Positions 11,181 through 20,455 are shown, numbered from the stretch's first letter. The stretch is 64,000 nt of DNA from Advenella faeciporci (GCF_014652395.1 NZ_BMYS01000001.1:186001-250000), one strand, 5' to 3'. Notes: generated by a model not told the origin, from the sequence alone. Numbers and translations are program-made.

Positions 11181-11209
11181 ATGCACCGTGTCTGGCGCCG
11201 GGCATATCC

Positions 11210-11689
11210 CTACTGAACCGGCTGGAGTGCGGGCGCGGGTGTGGCAGCTGTACCTGGGTTTGCCGCGCTTTGCGAAGCAGGTGAAGTGATGAATCCCAGC
11301 TTCTTCAAGCCAGACCCTTTGGCCATTGCCATGATTCTGGCCAGCTGCTCATAACGCGTATTTGCATCAGCACGAATTCTGATTTCCGGTTGAGGCATCT
11401 CTTTGGCCTGTAAAATGAACATCTCACGCAAATCCGCCTCGGGAATGGGTGATTCATTCCAAAAAATGCCGCCATTGGCATCAATGGCCAAATCAATTGA
11501 CTTGGGGTCTTCGGTAACAGGGGCACTGCTTACCTGTGGCACATCTATTTTGATAGAGTGTGCCAGCAAGGGCGCAGTAATGATAAAGATAACCAACAAA
11601 ACCAGCATCACATCAATGAGCGGAACCATATTTATTTCCGATACCATATGATTGGAATTGTTTTTCTGGTCGAAGCTTCCAAATGCCAT
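11210..11689 (-). CDS. exbD: ExbD, TonB-system proton channel subunit
   Basis: Inner-membrane protein of the ExbD/TolR family that works with ExbB and TonB to energise outer-membrane transporters with the proton gradient. One membrane helix (about residues 23-45) carries the essential aspartate, Asp26, in PLIDVMLVLLVIFI. A periplasmic domain ends near GLKKLGFIT, followed by a Pro/Ala-rich tail that looks lineage specific. It is the last gene of tonB-exbB-exbD (17 bases after exbB). The adjacent tonB marks it as ExbD rather than TolR. Confidence 0.94.
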   Translation of the reverse strand: MAFGSFDQKNNSNHMVSEINMVPLIDVMLVLLVIFIITAPLLAHSIKIDVPQVSSAPVTEDPKSIDLAIDANGGIFWNESPIPEADLREMFILQAKEMPQPEIRIRADANTRYEQLARIMAMAKGSGLKKLGFITSPASQSAANPGTAATPAPALQPVQ

Positions 11690-11705
11690 TATTTACCCCA
11701 CTGCT

Positions 11706-12641
11706 TTAATGATGTGTGCCATTACTGCGCAAGGCACGGACTTTGCCGGAAGAAACTTCCACCTGCTGTCCTGTTGTGACAAAGGCGAATAAGTCATAGG
11801 CAAAACCATCCAGTGAAGCCAATACGACCCGATTGCGCCGCACAAAAGCGTTATAAGCCAGCACCGCAGGAATGGCCACCGCCAGACCCAGGCCGGTCAT
11901 GATCAGCGCCTCTCCCACTGGCCCGGCGATTCTGTTGATGGAGACGCCATCGGACATGCCGATATTGATCAGGGCATGGTAAACCCCCCACACGGTTCCA
12001 AATAAGCCCACAAAAGGTGCGGTTGAACCCACCGAGCCCAGAATAGTCAGCCCATTTTCCAGATGCGCGGTTTCCTCATCAATGACTTTACGCATGGTAC
12101 GGGTAACAAAATCAGCATTCGAACCCACTTCTGACAAATTGGTCACTCCATATTTTGCATGATGCTCACGCGCATGCAAGGCCTGGTTAGCCAGACGCGA
12201 AAACGGGTCTGTCGCCCCAAATTTATGCAAATCCTTGTCCACCTGCTCCAGAGAGGAAGCGCTCCAGAATCGGGAAAGAAATGCTTTGCTGTGACGGCTT
12301 GCACGCAAGTTAAGCAAACCCTTAACCACGATAAGATACCAGGTCAGCAAAGACATGAACACCAGCACGCCAAACAGGGTTTTACCCACTGCATCACTTT
12401 GCATTAAAAAACCCAGCATTTGTGAAGCACCCGCCTCAGTGACAACTGCCGTTGCAACGGTGCCAGCTGCTTCAGCAACGTTACTGGCCGCCACCGTGGT
12501 AGCCTGCGTCAGATTAAGGGCTGCCGTTGAAGTCGTGTCGGCCTCATTGAGTGATGCAGCGGCAACACTACTATTTCCTGATGTATTGGTCACAATTTGC
12601 GCAATTGAACCATATGTTGAAGTCAGCAATGCCGAAATCAT
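11706..12641 (-). CDS. exbB: ExbB, TonB-system proton channel subunit (MotA/TolQ/ExbB family)
   Basis: The 311-residue protein has an Ala/Thr/Val-rich, largely extracytoplasmic N-terminal segment of about 75 residues. It is followed by the three membrane helices of the family: about 92-112 (after MLGFLMQSDAVGKTLFG), then a pair at about 200-265 with the conserved GSTAPFVGLFGTVWGV and a glycine-rich stretch ending in AIPAVLAYN. Together with ExbD it forms the pentamer-dimer proton channel that drives TonB. It lies between tonB and exbD with short gaps, so one operon under the Fur box upstream of tonB is likely. Confidence 0.94.
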   Translation of the reverse strand: MISALLTSTYGSIAQIVTNTSGNSSVAAASLNEADTTSTAALNLTQATTVAASNVAEAAGTVATAVVTEAGASQMLGFLMQSDAVGKTLFGVLVFMSLLTWYLIVVKGLLNLRASRHSKAFLSRFWSASSLEQVDKDLHKFGATDPFSRLANQALHAREHHAKYGVTNLSEVGSNADFVTRTMRKVIDEETAHLENGLTILGSVGSTAPFVGLFGTVWGVYHALINIGMSDGVSINRIAGPVGEALIMTGLGLAVAIPAVLAYNAFVRRNRVVLASLDGFAYDLFAFVTTGQQVEVSSGKVRALRSNGTHH

Positions 12642-12652
12642 GCTCTTTCCTT

Positions 12653-13522
12653 TTATTCAAATTTAATTGGGATGTCTGCCAGCGCTTCCCGTGGCACACC
12701 ATTTTCTGTCTGAGGTTTAAATCGTGCCTGACGCACGGCATTTAAGGCCGCCTTGTTCAAGGCATCATAAGGCGTTCCTTTTAATACCGATACACGCTTG
12801 GCTATCCCGTCACGATCAATGAGGACACGCACAATAACCGTTCCTTTTTCACCCCGCCGCCGGGAACTCATTGGATAATTAACTTTGGGGCGCACCCTGT
12901 AATCCACCTGCCTGACCACAATCGGTGCCGAATCGGCCGATGCTGAACCTGGCTTCACATTGGGATTACCCTGGGGAACGCCAATGGCTTTGCTAACTGG
13001 AGGAGCCTGCCCAGACACTTTCTGGCTCTTCAATACGGTTTTTGGCTTGGGTTTTTCCTGCTCCACCTTTTTCTTGGGTTTGACTTCTTTTTTAACCATT
13101 TTGGGTGGCTCAGGCTTGGATTCCGGCTTTGGTTCTGGCGGCTTGACCGGCATGACAGGTTCGGGTTCTGGCTGGAGTTGAGGCTCAGGTTCTGGCTCAA
13201 CCACTGGTTCAGGTTCTGGCTCAACTACTGGTTCTGGCTCCGGCTCAACCACTGGCTCTGGCTCCGGCTCGGGGATATCTTCTTCAACTTGCTCTTCCTG
13301 CGGCGGTATCACATCAGGCATAACTTCACCTTGAGGCGCCTCGGAAACCGTTTCCTCAAAAATTGAAACAAACACTGGCGCTTCTTCAACTTTCGCATTA
13401 GTTGCCGGTGCCTCCAAAGTTATGATAAACCCCAAAGTAGCAAGAATACCCGCGGCAGTAACAGCACCTGCCAGGCGAATTGAAAAAGGTACTGTTGGAA
13501 TTATGTTTGAAGATTTATACAT
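12653..13522 (-). CDS. tonB: TonB, periplasm-spanning energy transducer
   Basis: The 289-residue TonB has an N-terminal membrane anchor (about 18-36), then a long acidic Pro/Glu region with repeated EPEPVV units (about residues 85-120). A basic Pro/Lys stretch follows, and then a C-terminal TonB domain starting near YRVRPKVNYP with the usual GTVIVRVLIDRDG block. It transmits proton-motive force from ExbBD to outer-membrane siderophore, heme or vitamin receptors. No receptor gene is adjacent. The start at 13522 gives a cytoplasmic N terminus of the usual length. The AT-rich upstream region contains a Fur box. Confidence 0.94.
   Translation of the reverse strand: MYKSSNIIPTVPFSIRLAGAVTAAGILATLGFIITLEAPATNAKVEEAPVFVSIFEETVSEAPQGEVMPDVIPPQEEQVEEDIPEPEPEPVVEPEPEPVVEPEPEPVVEPEPEPQLQPEPEPVMPVKPPEPKPESKPEPPKMVKKEVKPKKKVEQEKPKPKTVLKSQKVSGQAPPVSKAIGVPQGNPNVKPGSASADSAPIVVRQVDYRVRPKVNYPMSSRRRGEKGTVIVRVLIDRDGIAKRVSVLKGTPYDALNKAALNAVRQARFKPQTENGVPREALADIPIKFE
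13184..13272. repeat. Tandem 24-bp repeats coding for the TonB Pro-Glu linker
   Basis: About three and a half imperfect copies of a 24-base unit (of the type GGTTCTGGCTCAACCACT on the plus strand) encode EPEPVVEP repeats inside tonB. Such repeats can expand or contract by slippage and change the length of the rigid linker. Confidence 0.75.
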
Positions 13523-13674
13523 ACTTTTTAATTTAAACGCTTGGCCTTTATCACACCTTGATTAATACTGCCTAAAACCAAAGATCAGACCAGCGACACT
13601 ACAAAATTTGCTACCAATCCATTTAGCCTGTCTCTACCGTTCGGGGGACTGTTTGCCAGCAACACAAATTAAAT

Positions 13675-13693
13675 AATAATGATTCTCATTATT
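13675..13693. promoter_or_regulatory. Fur box upstream of tonB
   Basis: AATAATGA-TTC-TCATTATT is a perfect 8+3+8 inverted repeat matching the 19-base Fur operator. It lies about 150 bases before tonB in the 371-base gap between tonB and the cold-shock gene. The rest of that gap (13523-13893) is AT-rich and holds the tonB promoter region and the cold-shock gene terminator; no further gene is seen. Iron-dependent repression of tonB-exbB-exbD is inferred. Confidence 0.85.
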
Positions 13694-13849
13694 AAAATCA
13701 ACTTTAATTATTACCTAATGTCTTTTTATAAGCAGCTATTTTAATAAATAGAACACAAGCATCTGATTTTTATTAAATAAATAAAATGAAATTTCTTTAT
13801 TTTTTAGCGTTGCTAAAAAACAACCCGCTTCAACAGACTATTTTAGACA

Positions 13850-13878
13850 AAAAAATACCGCCTTGCGGCGGTATTTTT
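13850..13878 (-). terminator. Rho-independent terminator of the cold-shock gene
   Basis: The stem AAATACCGCC/GGCGGTATTT has a 4-base loop and is followed on the minus strand by seven T. It lies 16 bases after the stop codon of the cold-shock protein gene. Confidence 0.9.
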
Positions 13879-13893
13879 GTAGCTAGCAATAAA

Positions 13894-14103
13894 TTACTTA
13901 GCTGATACTTCTTTGGCTTGTGGACCTTTAGGACCATCTGCAACCACGAAAGTTACTTCCTGGTTTTCTTGCAGGGATTTGTAACCTGAACCGATGATGT
14001 CGGTGTGGTGCACAAACAAGTCTTTACCGCCTGAAGCGGGTTTGATAAAGCCGAAGCCTTTTTCGTTGTTAAACCATTTAACGATGCCAGATTCTGTTGA
14101 CAT
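13894..14103 (-). CDS. Cold-shock domain protein (CspA family, 69 aa)
   Basis: A single cold-shock domain that binds single-stranded RNA/DNA. Both RNA-binding motifs are present: KGFGFI (RNP1) and LFVHH (RNP2), after the typical GIVKWFN start. I chose the ATG at 14103 because AAGGAA lies 8 bases upstream and the resulting 69 residues match the family. The open frame continues 12 codons upstream without family similarity. The upstream gap 14104-14408 probably contains an untranslated leader, as is common for csp genes, plus the clpB terminator; no other gene is seen there. Confidence 0.95.
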   Translation of the reverse strand: MSTESGIVKWFNNEKGFGFIKPASGGKDLFVHHTDIIGSGYKSLQENQEVTFVVADGPKGPQAKEVSAK

Positions 14104-14320
14104 TTGAATTTCCTTAAAATTACGGTCTAAATAGACCAAACAAACACAAGACCATCAAGGAGTAGACAAAAGCACAACGAAACTGCATGAGCAAAGAATC
14201 TAGCAAAAATCAACGAACTTGAAAATCTTATACGTCACACTATGACGATTATTCGGATCTCTGTCAACAAAAATTTACCGGGGAATTACCCTGATTCGTG
14301 TAAAAATACATTTTCCGTAA

Positions 14321-14381
14321 CAAAAAATGCCTGACAAACAGTTTTCAATGACAAGCAAAAATACTGTAATATCAGGCATTT
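14321..14381 (-). terminator. Probable terminator downstream of clpB
   Basis: An interrupted hairpin: outer stem AAATGCCTGA (14325-14334) with TCAGGCATTT (14372-14381), inner stem ACAGT/ACTGT. On the minus strand it is followed by six T. It lies 27 bases after the clpB stop. Confidence 0.65.
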
Positions 14382-14408
14382 ACCTATATATATTAAGGAT
14401 TTAAGGGT

Positions 14409-16991
14409 TTACTTCCGGGCAAATGAAAACTTGCCATCTTGCATACCCACCAGAATGGTATCTTTTGGACCCAACTCTCCTTCAAGAATTCTTTTGGCAA
14501 TTGGATTCTCAATGTGTTGTTGAATGGCACGTTTTAGAGGTCGAGCCCCAAAAACCGGATCAAATCCACTCTCGGCAATTAAGGCCAGAGCCTCTTCGGA
14601 GACCTCAAGTGCCATTTCCTGTTCATGCAATCTTTGCGCAAGACGCTTCAGCTGAATATTCGCAATCGAGGCAATATGCTTGCTGCTTAGGGCATGGAAA
14701 ACAACCACCTCATCGATCCGGTTCAGGAATTCAGGGCGGAATGCCTGTTTGACGTCTTCCCACACCACCTCTTTGATCGCCTCGTAAGACTGCCCCACCA
14801 TGCTTTGGATATGATGTGAACCCAGGTTTGAAGTCATGATAATGACCGTATTGCGAAAATCCACTGTACGACCCTGACCATCAGTCAGGCGACCATCATC
14901 AAGGACTTGCAACAGTACGTTGAAAACATCCGGATGTGCTTTTTCAACCTCATCCAGCAAAATAACGCTATAAGGTTTACGGCGCACCGCTTCTGTCAGA
15001 TACCCCCCCTCTTCATAGCCAACATATCCCGGAGGTGCACCAATAAGACGGGCAACCGAATGTTTCTCCATGAACTCACTCATGTCGATCCTGACCATAT
15101 GCTCATCGGAATCAAACAGAAAACCGGCAAGTGCCTTGGTTAATTCGGTTTTACCGACACCGGTTGGACCCAGGAACAGGAACGACCCATAAGGCCTGGA
15201 AGGATCAGACAAACCGGCCCGTGAACGGCGAATGGCATCGGCAACCAGGGTCACCGCCTCATCCTGGCCAACCACCCGTTTGTGCAGTTCATCTTCCATG
15301 GCCAGCAATTTGGACCGCTCTCCCTGCATCATTTTGGAAACCGGTATGCCAGTGGCACGGGAAACCACTTCAGCAATTTCCTCGGCACCCACACGGGTGC
15401 GTAGCAATTTAGGTTTTTCAGCCTGCTCAGCACCTGCCTCGGCGGCTTTCAGACGACCTTCCAGCTCGGGCAACTTGCTGTATTGCAATTCAGCCAGTTT
15501 ATCAAACTGCCCCTTGCGCTGGTACTCGGCCATTTGTGCCCGTAACCGGTCAATTTCTTCCTTAATGGCTTTGGAGCCCTGCACGGCTGCCTTTTCAGCC
15601 TTCCATATTTCCTCGTAGTCGTTATACTCCCGTTGAAGCTGTTCCATTTCCTCTTCAATCAATTTCAAACGACGTCGGGAGGCCTCGTCCGTTTCCTTGA
15701 TCACGGCCTCGCGTTCGATTTTCAATTGAATGATACGCCGGTCAAGCCGGTCCATGACTTCGGGCTTGGAGTCGATTTCCATCCGGATGCGGGCCGCCGC
15801 CTCATCAATCAGGTCAATGGCCTTATCAGGCAGGAAGCGGTCGGTAATATAACGATTGGAAAGCTCGGCGGCCGCCACAATAGCCGGGTCGGTAATGTCC
15901 ACCCCATGGTGAATTTCATAACGCTCTTGCAGGCCACGCAAAATGGCAATGGTCGATTCCACATCTGGCTCGTCAACAATCACTTTCTGGAAACGTCGTT
16001 CCAGTGCCGCATCCTTTTCAATGTATTTACGGTATTCATCAAGCGTGGTTGCGCCTATGCAATGCAACTCACCGCGAGACAAGGCAGGTTTGAGCATATT
16101 GCCGGCATCCATTGCACCTTCCGCCTTGCCTGCCCCCACCATGGTGTGGATTTCGTCAATAAAGACAATATTATTGCCATCATCCTGGGCCAACTCTTTC
16201 AAGACCGCTTTCAGGCGTTCTTCAAATTCACCGCGATACTTGGCACCTGCCAGCAAAGCGGCCAGGTCCAGTGACAGCACACGTTTGCCCCGCAAGGACT
16301 CTGGCACCTCATCATTAATAATACGCTGGGCAAGCCCCTCGACAATAGCGGTTTTACCCACGCCAGGCTCACCAATAAGCACCGGATTGTTTTTGGTACG
16401 ACGCTGCAAAATCTGAATGGCCCGTCGAATTTCATCGTCGCGCCCTATGACCGGATCCAGTTTACCCTGGCGGGCACGATCGGTCAGGTCTGTCGTGTAC
16501 TTTTCAAGTGCCTGACGATTGGATTCGCCTTCCTGGTCTGTCAGGGAAGCTCCGCCTCGCACCGCTTCAATCGCAGCCTCAAGCGCTTTTTTCTGCAAGC
16601 CGGCATCACGCAAAATACGACCAGCCGCACCATTGTCTTCGGACAGCGCCAGCAAAAACAGTTCACTGGCAATAAAAGCATCACCACGCTTTGCCGCTTC
16701 TTTGTCGGTTTTATTCAGCAAGCCGTTCAGGTCCCGGCTGATCTGGATATTGGGATCGGCACCCTGCACTTGCGGAATATCCTTTATTGCTTTCTCAAGA
16801 GCCGGCAGCACACGGTTAACCGACACGCCTGAACGTGCCAGCAAACTGGCGGAACCACTTTCGGCATCTGCCAGCAAGGCAGACAGAACATGAACAGGTT
16901 CTATATAAGGGTTATCGTTTCTGGTTGCTATACTTTGGGCATCAGCCAAAGCCTGCTGGAATTTTGTTGTCAACTTATCAAATCGCATCAT
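14409..16991 (-). CDS. clpB: ClpB, protein disaggregase
   Basis: Hsp100 chaperone that pulls polypeptides out of aggregates together with DnaK. The 860 residues show the Clp N-terminal repeat domain (1-150), a first AAA+ module with GEPGVGKT (about 207), the long coiled-coil M domain (about 400-525), a second AAA+ module with GPTGVGKT (about 607) and the C-terminal domain. No ClpP-binding loop would be expected and none is evident. Two ATG codons are adjacent at the start, preceded by GGGAAAG. A heat-shock type promoter lies upstream. Confidence 0.97.
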   Translation of the reverse strand: MMRFDKLTTKFQQALADAQSIATRNDNPYIEPVHVLSALLADAESGSASLLARSGVSVNRVLPALEKAIKDIPQVQGADPNIQISRDLNGLLNKTDKEAAKRGDAFIASELFLLALSEDNGAAGRILRDAGLQKKALEAAIEAVRGGASLTDQEGESNRQALEKYTTDLTDRARQGKLDPVIGRDDEIRRAIQILQRRTKNNPVLIGEPGVGKTAIVEGLAQRIINDEVPESLRGKRVLSLDLAALLAGAKYRGEFEERLKAVLKELAQDDGNNIVFIDEIHTMVGAGKAEGAMDAGNMLKPALSRGELHCIGATTLDEYRKYIEKDAALERRFQKVIVDEPDVESTIAILRGLQERYEIHHGVDITDPAIVAAAELSNRYITDRFLPDKAIDLIDEAAARIRMEIDSKPEVMDRLDRRIIQLKIEREAVIKETDEASRRRLKLIEEEMEQLQREYNDYEEIWKAEKAAVQGSKAIKEEIDRLRAQMAEYQRKGQFDKLAELQYSKLPELEGRLKAAEAGAEQAEKPKLLRTRVGAEEIAEVVSRATGIPVSKMMQGERSKLLAMEDELHKRVVGQDEAVTLVADAIRRSRAGLSDPSRPYGSFLFLGPTGVGKTELTKALAGFLFDSDEHMVRIDMSEFMEKHSVARLIGAPPGYVGYEEGGYLTEAVRRKPYSVILLDEVEKAHPDVFNVLLQVLDDGRLTDGQGRTVDFRNTVIIMTSNLGSHHIQSMVGQSYEAIKEVVWEDVKQAFRPEFLNRIDEVVVFHALSSKHIASIANIQLKRLAQRLHEQEMALEVSEEALALIAESGFDPVFGARPLKRAIQQHIENPIAKRILEGELGPKDTILVGMQDGKFSFARK

Positions 16992-17042
16992 TCTTTCCCA
17001 TAAAAGGTTGAGCGTATCTGCTCGGGTTATCTTTGAATACTA

Positions 17043-17073
17043 CTTATATAGCGTTGCCTCCTGAAATTTCAAG
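17043..17073 (-). promoter_or_regulatory. Candidate sigma-32 (heat-shock) promoter of clpB
   Basis: On the minus strand, CTTGAAA (17073-17067) is a perfect sigma-32 -35 element. It is followed after 15 bases by CTATATAAG (17051-17043), a plausible but imperfect -10. The distance to the clpB start is about 50 bases. Two copies of the palindrome TGAAATTTCA (17062-17071 and 17077-17086) overlap it. Confidence 0.6.
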
Positions 17074-17280
17074 ATATGAAATTTCACTTTTTGATAACTG
17101 GCCTGTTCGTTTCAGGTTTGAGCAAGTTTCCACAAGCGGTATGACAACTGCTATTACCGTCCACAAGGACAAGGCTTTAAAACCAATCGTCCAAATTCAG
17201 ATGTTAAAATACCAATTCAGCCCCTCAACAAGACAAGGCAATTGTTATCGTCAATTGTAGTCTTTCATTTCCGGTTTTCA

Positions 17281-17901
17281 ATGTCTGCCTCACTTCCAAC
17301 CCGCTTTCCCCATCATATTGTGATAGACACCTGTGTCCTGATGTCCAATGTATTGCGACACCTGCTGTTTCGCATGGCACAATCAGGGCATTTTCACCCT
17401 ATATGGGCTGAATACATCGGCGTGGAATGGCGACGCAATGCCAGCAGGATCTGGAACGTAGCGCCCGAATTACTTGAGGCTGAATGGCTGAAAATGCAAG
17501 AACAGTTCCCGCTAGCCAATATGGGCGATGTAGCGGCCTATGAAGCGGGCCTTAAGCGCAGTGATCAAAAAGACTGGCATGTTATTGCAGCAGCCCGTGC
17601 CGCCCAGCAAAAACATCCCGACAGTACCATCTGCATCCTGACCCGCAACATCAAGGACTTTCATCGGGCCGAAATCCGGAATCTTGGACTGTACCTGTAC
17701 GACCCGGACCAGTTTCTGGTGATGTGCTGGGAACGCCATCAGGCACAAATGCAGACACTCTTTGAACTGATTCCCACAGATGCCCTGAAAATAGGCAGGC
17801 AAGCAGAACCGTTAGAAACAGTGCTCAGACGCGAGCGGCTGTTTAGACTGAACAAACTGGTTCTGCAACAGCAAGAGCTTCAGTTTGATCCCGCCCTGTA
17901 A
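17281..17901 (+). CDS. PIN-domain protein
   Basis: The N terminus HHIVIDTCVLMSN carries the first PIN aspartate. SDQKDWHVIAAA in the middle and LTRNIKDF further on carry the later acidic/polar residues, so this is a PIN-fold protein and a probable Mg-dependent ribonuclease. At 206 residues it is longer than most toxin PIN proteins, with a C-terminal helical extension. No antitoxin-sized gene is adjacent. I chose the ATG at 17281; the frame also opens from a TTG at 17242. The ribosome binding site is weak. Whether it acts as a toxin or as a housekeeping RNase cannot be said. Confidence 0.8.
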   Translation: MSASLPTRFPHHIVIDTCVLMSNVLRHLLFRMAQSGHFHPIWAEYIGVEWRRNASRIWNVAPELLEAEWLKMQEQFPLANMGDVAAYEAGLKRSDQKDWHVIAAARAAQQKHPDSTICILTRNIKDFHRAEIRNLGLYLYDPDQFLVMCWERHQAQMQTLFELIPTDALKIGRQAEPLETVLRRERLFRLNKLVLQQQELQFDPAL

Positions 17902-17988
17902 CTGAAAAAAGTGTCTACAGTAACAAAATCATTTATTTCCCAGGGCCTTATTTAATTTATATTTAAAGCATTTCCCAAGAGGGTTAAA

Positions 17989-18891
17989 ATGAGCCGATTT
18001 ACTCAACTTGAAAGTTTTGTCGCGGTGGCAACACTGGGAACCCTGTCTGCCGCTGCCCGCCAGGCCAATATTGCCCCCGCCATGATGGGCCGGCGCATTG
18101 ATGCCCTTGAAGAAAGGCTGGGCGTTAAATTAATCATCCGTTCAACCCGAAAACTGTCGCTTACGCCAGAAGGACATATTTTTCTGGAAGAAGCACAAAG
18201 AATCCTGAAAGACCTGGCTGATACTGAAAGCCTGATTACTGAAGGCAAAGTCAAGATTAGCGGCCCTTTACGTATTACGGCCCCGGCTGGATTCGGACGC
18301 AAACACGTTGCTCCGCTTATCCCCATCTTCTGCGAACAATATCCAGACGTTAAGGTATCGCTAGACCTGACCGACCGAGTGGTTGATCTGGTGGAAGAAC
18401 AATATGATTGTGCCATTCGCATTGGTGACCTGGAAAACTCACAACTCATTGCCATCAGGCTGGCCGAAAATCACCGGGTTGTCGTAGCCTCTCCGGCGTA
18501 CCTGAAAACACACGGTATCCCCCAGCATCCCGATGAACTCCAGCATCATGAGTGCCTTTCATTTGGCGCCCAGGGCAACCAGCATAAGGGCTGGCTATTC
18601 AAGGAAAACGACCAGATTATTGCCATTAAACCAAGGGCAAGGTTATCTTGCTCTGACGGTTCGGTATTGCTTGAATGGACCTTAAGCGGTTTTGGGCTGT
18701 CCTGGCGCTCTATGTGGGAAGTACGCCGCGAGATAGAAAAAGGAACATTAGTCACTATATTAGATAATTACAATACGCCTGCCAATGGCATCTATGCCAT
18801 GCTACCCGACAGAAAACATTTACCCCAAAGGACCCGAAGCTTCATCGAGTTACTTAAAAACACATACGCACAAAAAAAATACTGGAAATAA
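17989..18891 (+). CDS. LysR-family transcriptional regulator
   Basis: The 300-residue protein has the N-terminal winged helix-turn-helix of the family (LESFVAVATLGTLSAAARQANIAPAMMGRRIDALEERLG-type pattern, residues about 7-45) followed by the periplasmic-binding-like effector domain. GAGGG lies 5 bases before the ATG. LysR proteins usually control a divergent neighbour; here the neighbouring PIN gene is on the same strand, so the target is not evident. The cbb3 and fnr genes downstream are not obviously linked to it. Confidence 0.93.
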   Translation: MSRFTQLESFVAVATLGTLSAAARQANIAPAMMGRRIDALEERLGVKLIIRSTRKLSLTPEGHIFLEEAQRILKDLADTESLITEGKVKISGPLRITAPAGFGRKHVAPLIPIFCEQYPDVKVSLDLTDRVVDLVEEQYDCAIRIGDLENSQLIAIRLAENHRVVVASPAYLKTHGIPQHPDELQHHECLSFGAQGNQHKGWLFKENDQIIAIKPRARLSCSDGSVLLEWTLSGFGLSWRSMWEVRREIEKGTLVTILDNYNTPANGIYAMLPDRKHLPQRTRSFIELLKNTYAQKKYWK

Positions 18892-19125
18892 TGCCACCCG
18901 AAAACGGCAACATTACGCTTATCATATTTTCAACATGCTTATACGCTCAAGCTTTAAGCAATTAAGGACAAATAAAAAATATCCTGGTTTTTATTGTAAA
19001 AATGAATAAACAGCTTAGGAAAAAAATTGATATATGCCAAACAATAACAATTTAAACACGTATAACGGCTACAATAAGCACTGCTATCTCAGTTGCTTGA
19101 GCATGGCAATAAGGAAAAGATAGGG

Positions 19126-19866
19126 ATGCTCAAACACCTTTTACTAAATAAAGAATCAATTCATTGTTCAACCTGTATGCTGGGGCACCTGTGTGTTCCT
19201 GGTGGCTTGACACCCTCCGAAACACACAGGCTGACCGAACTGATCAAAGAACGCATACGCATTCCCAAAGGAACGCTGTTCTTCAAGGTTGGTGATCCTC
19301 TTACGGCCATTTACAGCATTCGCTCGGGTTCCATGAAAACCCAACTTGAAAACGAAAGTGGCCACGTGCAAATTACTGGTTTTTTTCTTGCCGGAGAATT
19401 ACTGGGCCTTGACGGATTCAGCGAAGGCACTCATTTGTCCAACGCCATTGCCCTGGAAGACACCGAGGTTTGCGTTCTCAAACTTAGCGATCTTGATGCC
19501 TTAACCCAGGAAATCCCGGCCCTGCAACAGCAATTCTGGAAAATCCTCAGTAAGGAAATTTCGCGTTCACACAATCTGGTCCTGTCTTTGGGGGCCATGC
19601 GCTCAGAACAACGGGTTGCTTCTTTTTTATTGAATCTGTCAGCACGTTTCACCAATCTGGGTTACTCACCCAATGAGTTCATTTTGCGCATGAGCCGTGA
19701 GGAAATAGGCAACTACCTGGGTCTTACCCTTGAAACGGTAAGCCGCCTGCTTTCACGCTTTGCCAAAGAAGGCCTAATACGTATCCATCAACGCCAAGTG
19801 CAGCTGTTAAGCAAATCTGGCCTGCATGACCTGATCAAACACGAACAAAACATCAAGACAAAATAA
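19126..19866 (+). CDS. fnr: FNR-type oxygen-sensing transcriptional regulator
   Basis: CRP/FNR-family regulator with the Fe-S ligands of true FNR: Cys14, Cys17 and Cys23 (CSTCMLGHLC) plus Cys116 in EVCVLKL. The sensor beta-roll is followed by a dimer helix and a helix-turn-helix with LETVSRLLSRF, whose E..SR residues are the ones that read TTGAT half sites. It therefore should activate genes under low oxygen. Two FNR boxes are found in the adjacent cbb3 cluster. I chose the ATG at 19126 (AAGGAAAAG upstream) over a TTG 33 bases earlier. It is convergent with the cco genes. Confidence 0.95.
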   Translation: MLKHLLLNKESIHCSTCMLGHLCVPGGLTPSETHRLTELIKERIRIPKGTLFFKVGDPLTAIYSIRSGSMKTQLENESGHVQITGFFLAGELLGLDGFSEGTHLSNAIALEDTEVCVLKLSDLDALTQEIPALQQQFWKILSKEISRSHNLVLSLGAMRSEQRVASFLLNLSARFTNLGYSPNEFILRMSREEIGNYLGLTLETVSRLLSRFAKEGLIRIHQRQVQLLSKSGLHDLIKHEQNIKTK

Positions 19867-19895
19867 AAAAGTACGAAATTTTTTCGTACTTTTTT
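19864..19895. terminator. Bidirectional terminator between fnr and the cco cluster
   Basis: AAAAAAGTACGAAA pairs with TTTCGTACTTTTTT. A- and T-rich flanks on both sides allow termination of fnr (plus) and of the cco genes (minus). Confidence 0.9.
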
Positions 19896-19921
19896 ACCTT
19901 GCCCGATATCAATAATAAAAA

Positions 19922-20170
19922 TCAAAGCTCTTCGTCATTGCCAAACAGCCTGTTGTTTCCGCGTGTGTTCACCATAAACAAACTTAACATACTTGAAAAT
20001 GCGGCCATAACCCAGAACAGAAAAAAACCCCCGGCATAGACCCATTCAATACTGACTGGGATATAACCAAATATGCTTATATCCGCAGGTTCTACCAACG
20101 CAAATACCACACCGCTTAACAGCCCGGCTGCCAAAAATGACGGCCATACAATCCACATTATGGTACGCAT
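19922..20170 (-). CDS. Small membrane protein at the end of the cco cluster (82 aa)
   Basis: Two predicted membrane helices (about residues 5-26 and 42-66) are joined by a short loop containing PADISIFGYIPVSIEW, with a polar C terminus. GGGGGTGAT stands directly before the ATG. It is the last gene of ccoN-O-Q-P-G-fixH-like, 14 bases after the preceding gene, so a role around cbb3 oxidase assembly or respiration is suggested by position only. I do not recognise a named family. Confidence 0.75.
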   Translation of the reverse strand: MRTIMWIVWPSFLAAGLLSGVVFALVEPADISIFGYIPVSIEWVYAGGFFLFWVMAAFSSMLSLFMVNTRGNNRLFGNDEEL

Positions 20171-20184
20171 ATCACCCCCGTTTG

Positions 20185-20436
20185 TTATTTGAGTTTTCTT
20201 TCTTCCGCTGCTGGATTTGCGTCAAACCTGGGGATATCCTTGCCATCCTTACTGACAAAAAGCCCCTGCTTGACACCATCCAGCTTGACTTGCTGATCTA
20301 CATTCGTTGATAATGCCAGCACAATGGTAATGATGCAACCAATTATTGCCAGTGCCGGCCCTGCCATTAATATCCACGGCCAAGGTTCCTTGTACCAGGG
20401 ATTAACATCAAGATCATCATCATTGTAAGTAGACAT
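20185..20436 (-). CDS. FixH/CcoH-like membrane protein, short form (83 aa)
   Basis: The segment NPWYKEPWPWILMAGPALAIIG is typical of the N terminus of FixH/CcoH, which helps assemble cbb3 oxidase. One membrane helix (about 20-43) is followed by only about 40 residues, whereas FixH proteins normally carry a periplasmic domain of roughly 100 residues. The KQGL element after the helix is present, and then the protein ends. The ATG at 20436 lies 19 bases after the ccoG stop and has GGAAA upstream; the frame is open further upstream, but that part overlaps ccoG. It is either a reduced FixH or a distinct short relative. Confidence 0.7.
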   Translation of the reverse strand: MSTYNDDDLDVNPWYKEPWPWILMAGPALAIIGCIITIVLALSTNVDQQVKLDGVKQGLFVSKDGKDIPRFDANPAAEERKLK

Positions 20437-20455
20437 GTAAATTTCCAGCTTAAAT

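Noticed and set aside
10575-11186. A 203-codon frame antisense to queH
   Set aside because: It covers the strand opposite a well-identified enzyme gene and shows no domain of its own.
13184-13272. Short tandem repeats considered as a CRISPR array
   Set aside because: The repeats are contiguous, without spacers, and in frame inside tonB.
19028-19041. TTGATATATGCCAA upstream of fnr as an autoregulatory FNR site
   Set aside because: Only the left half site matches the consensus; the right half does not.
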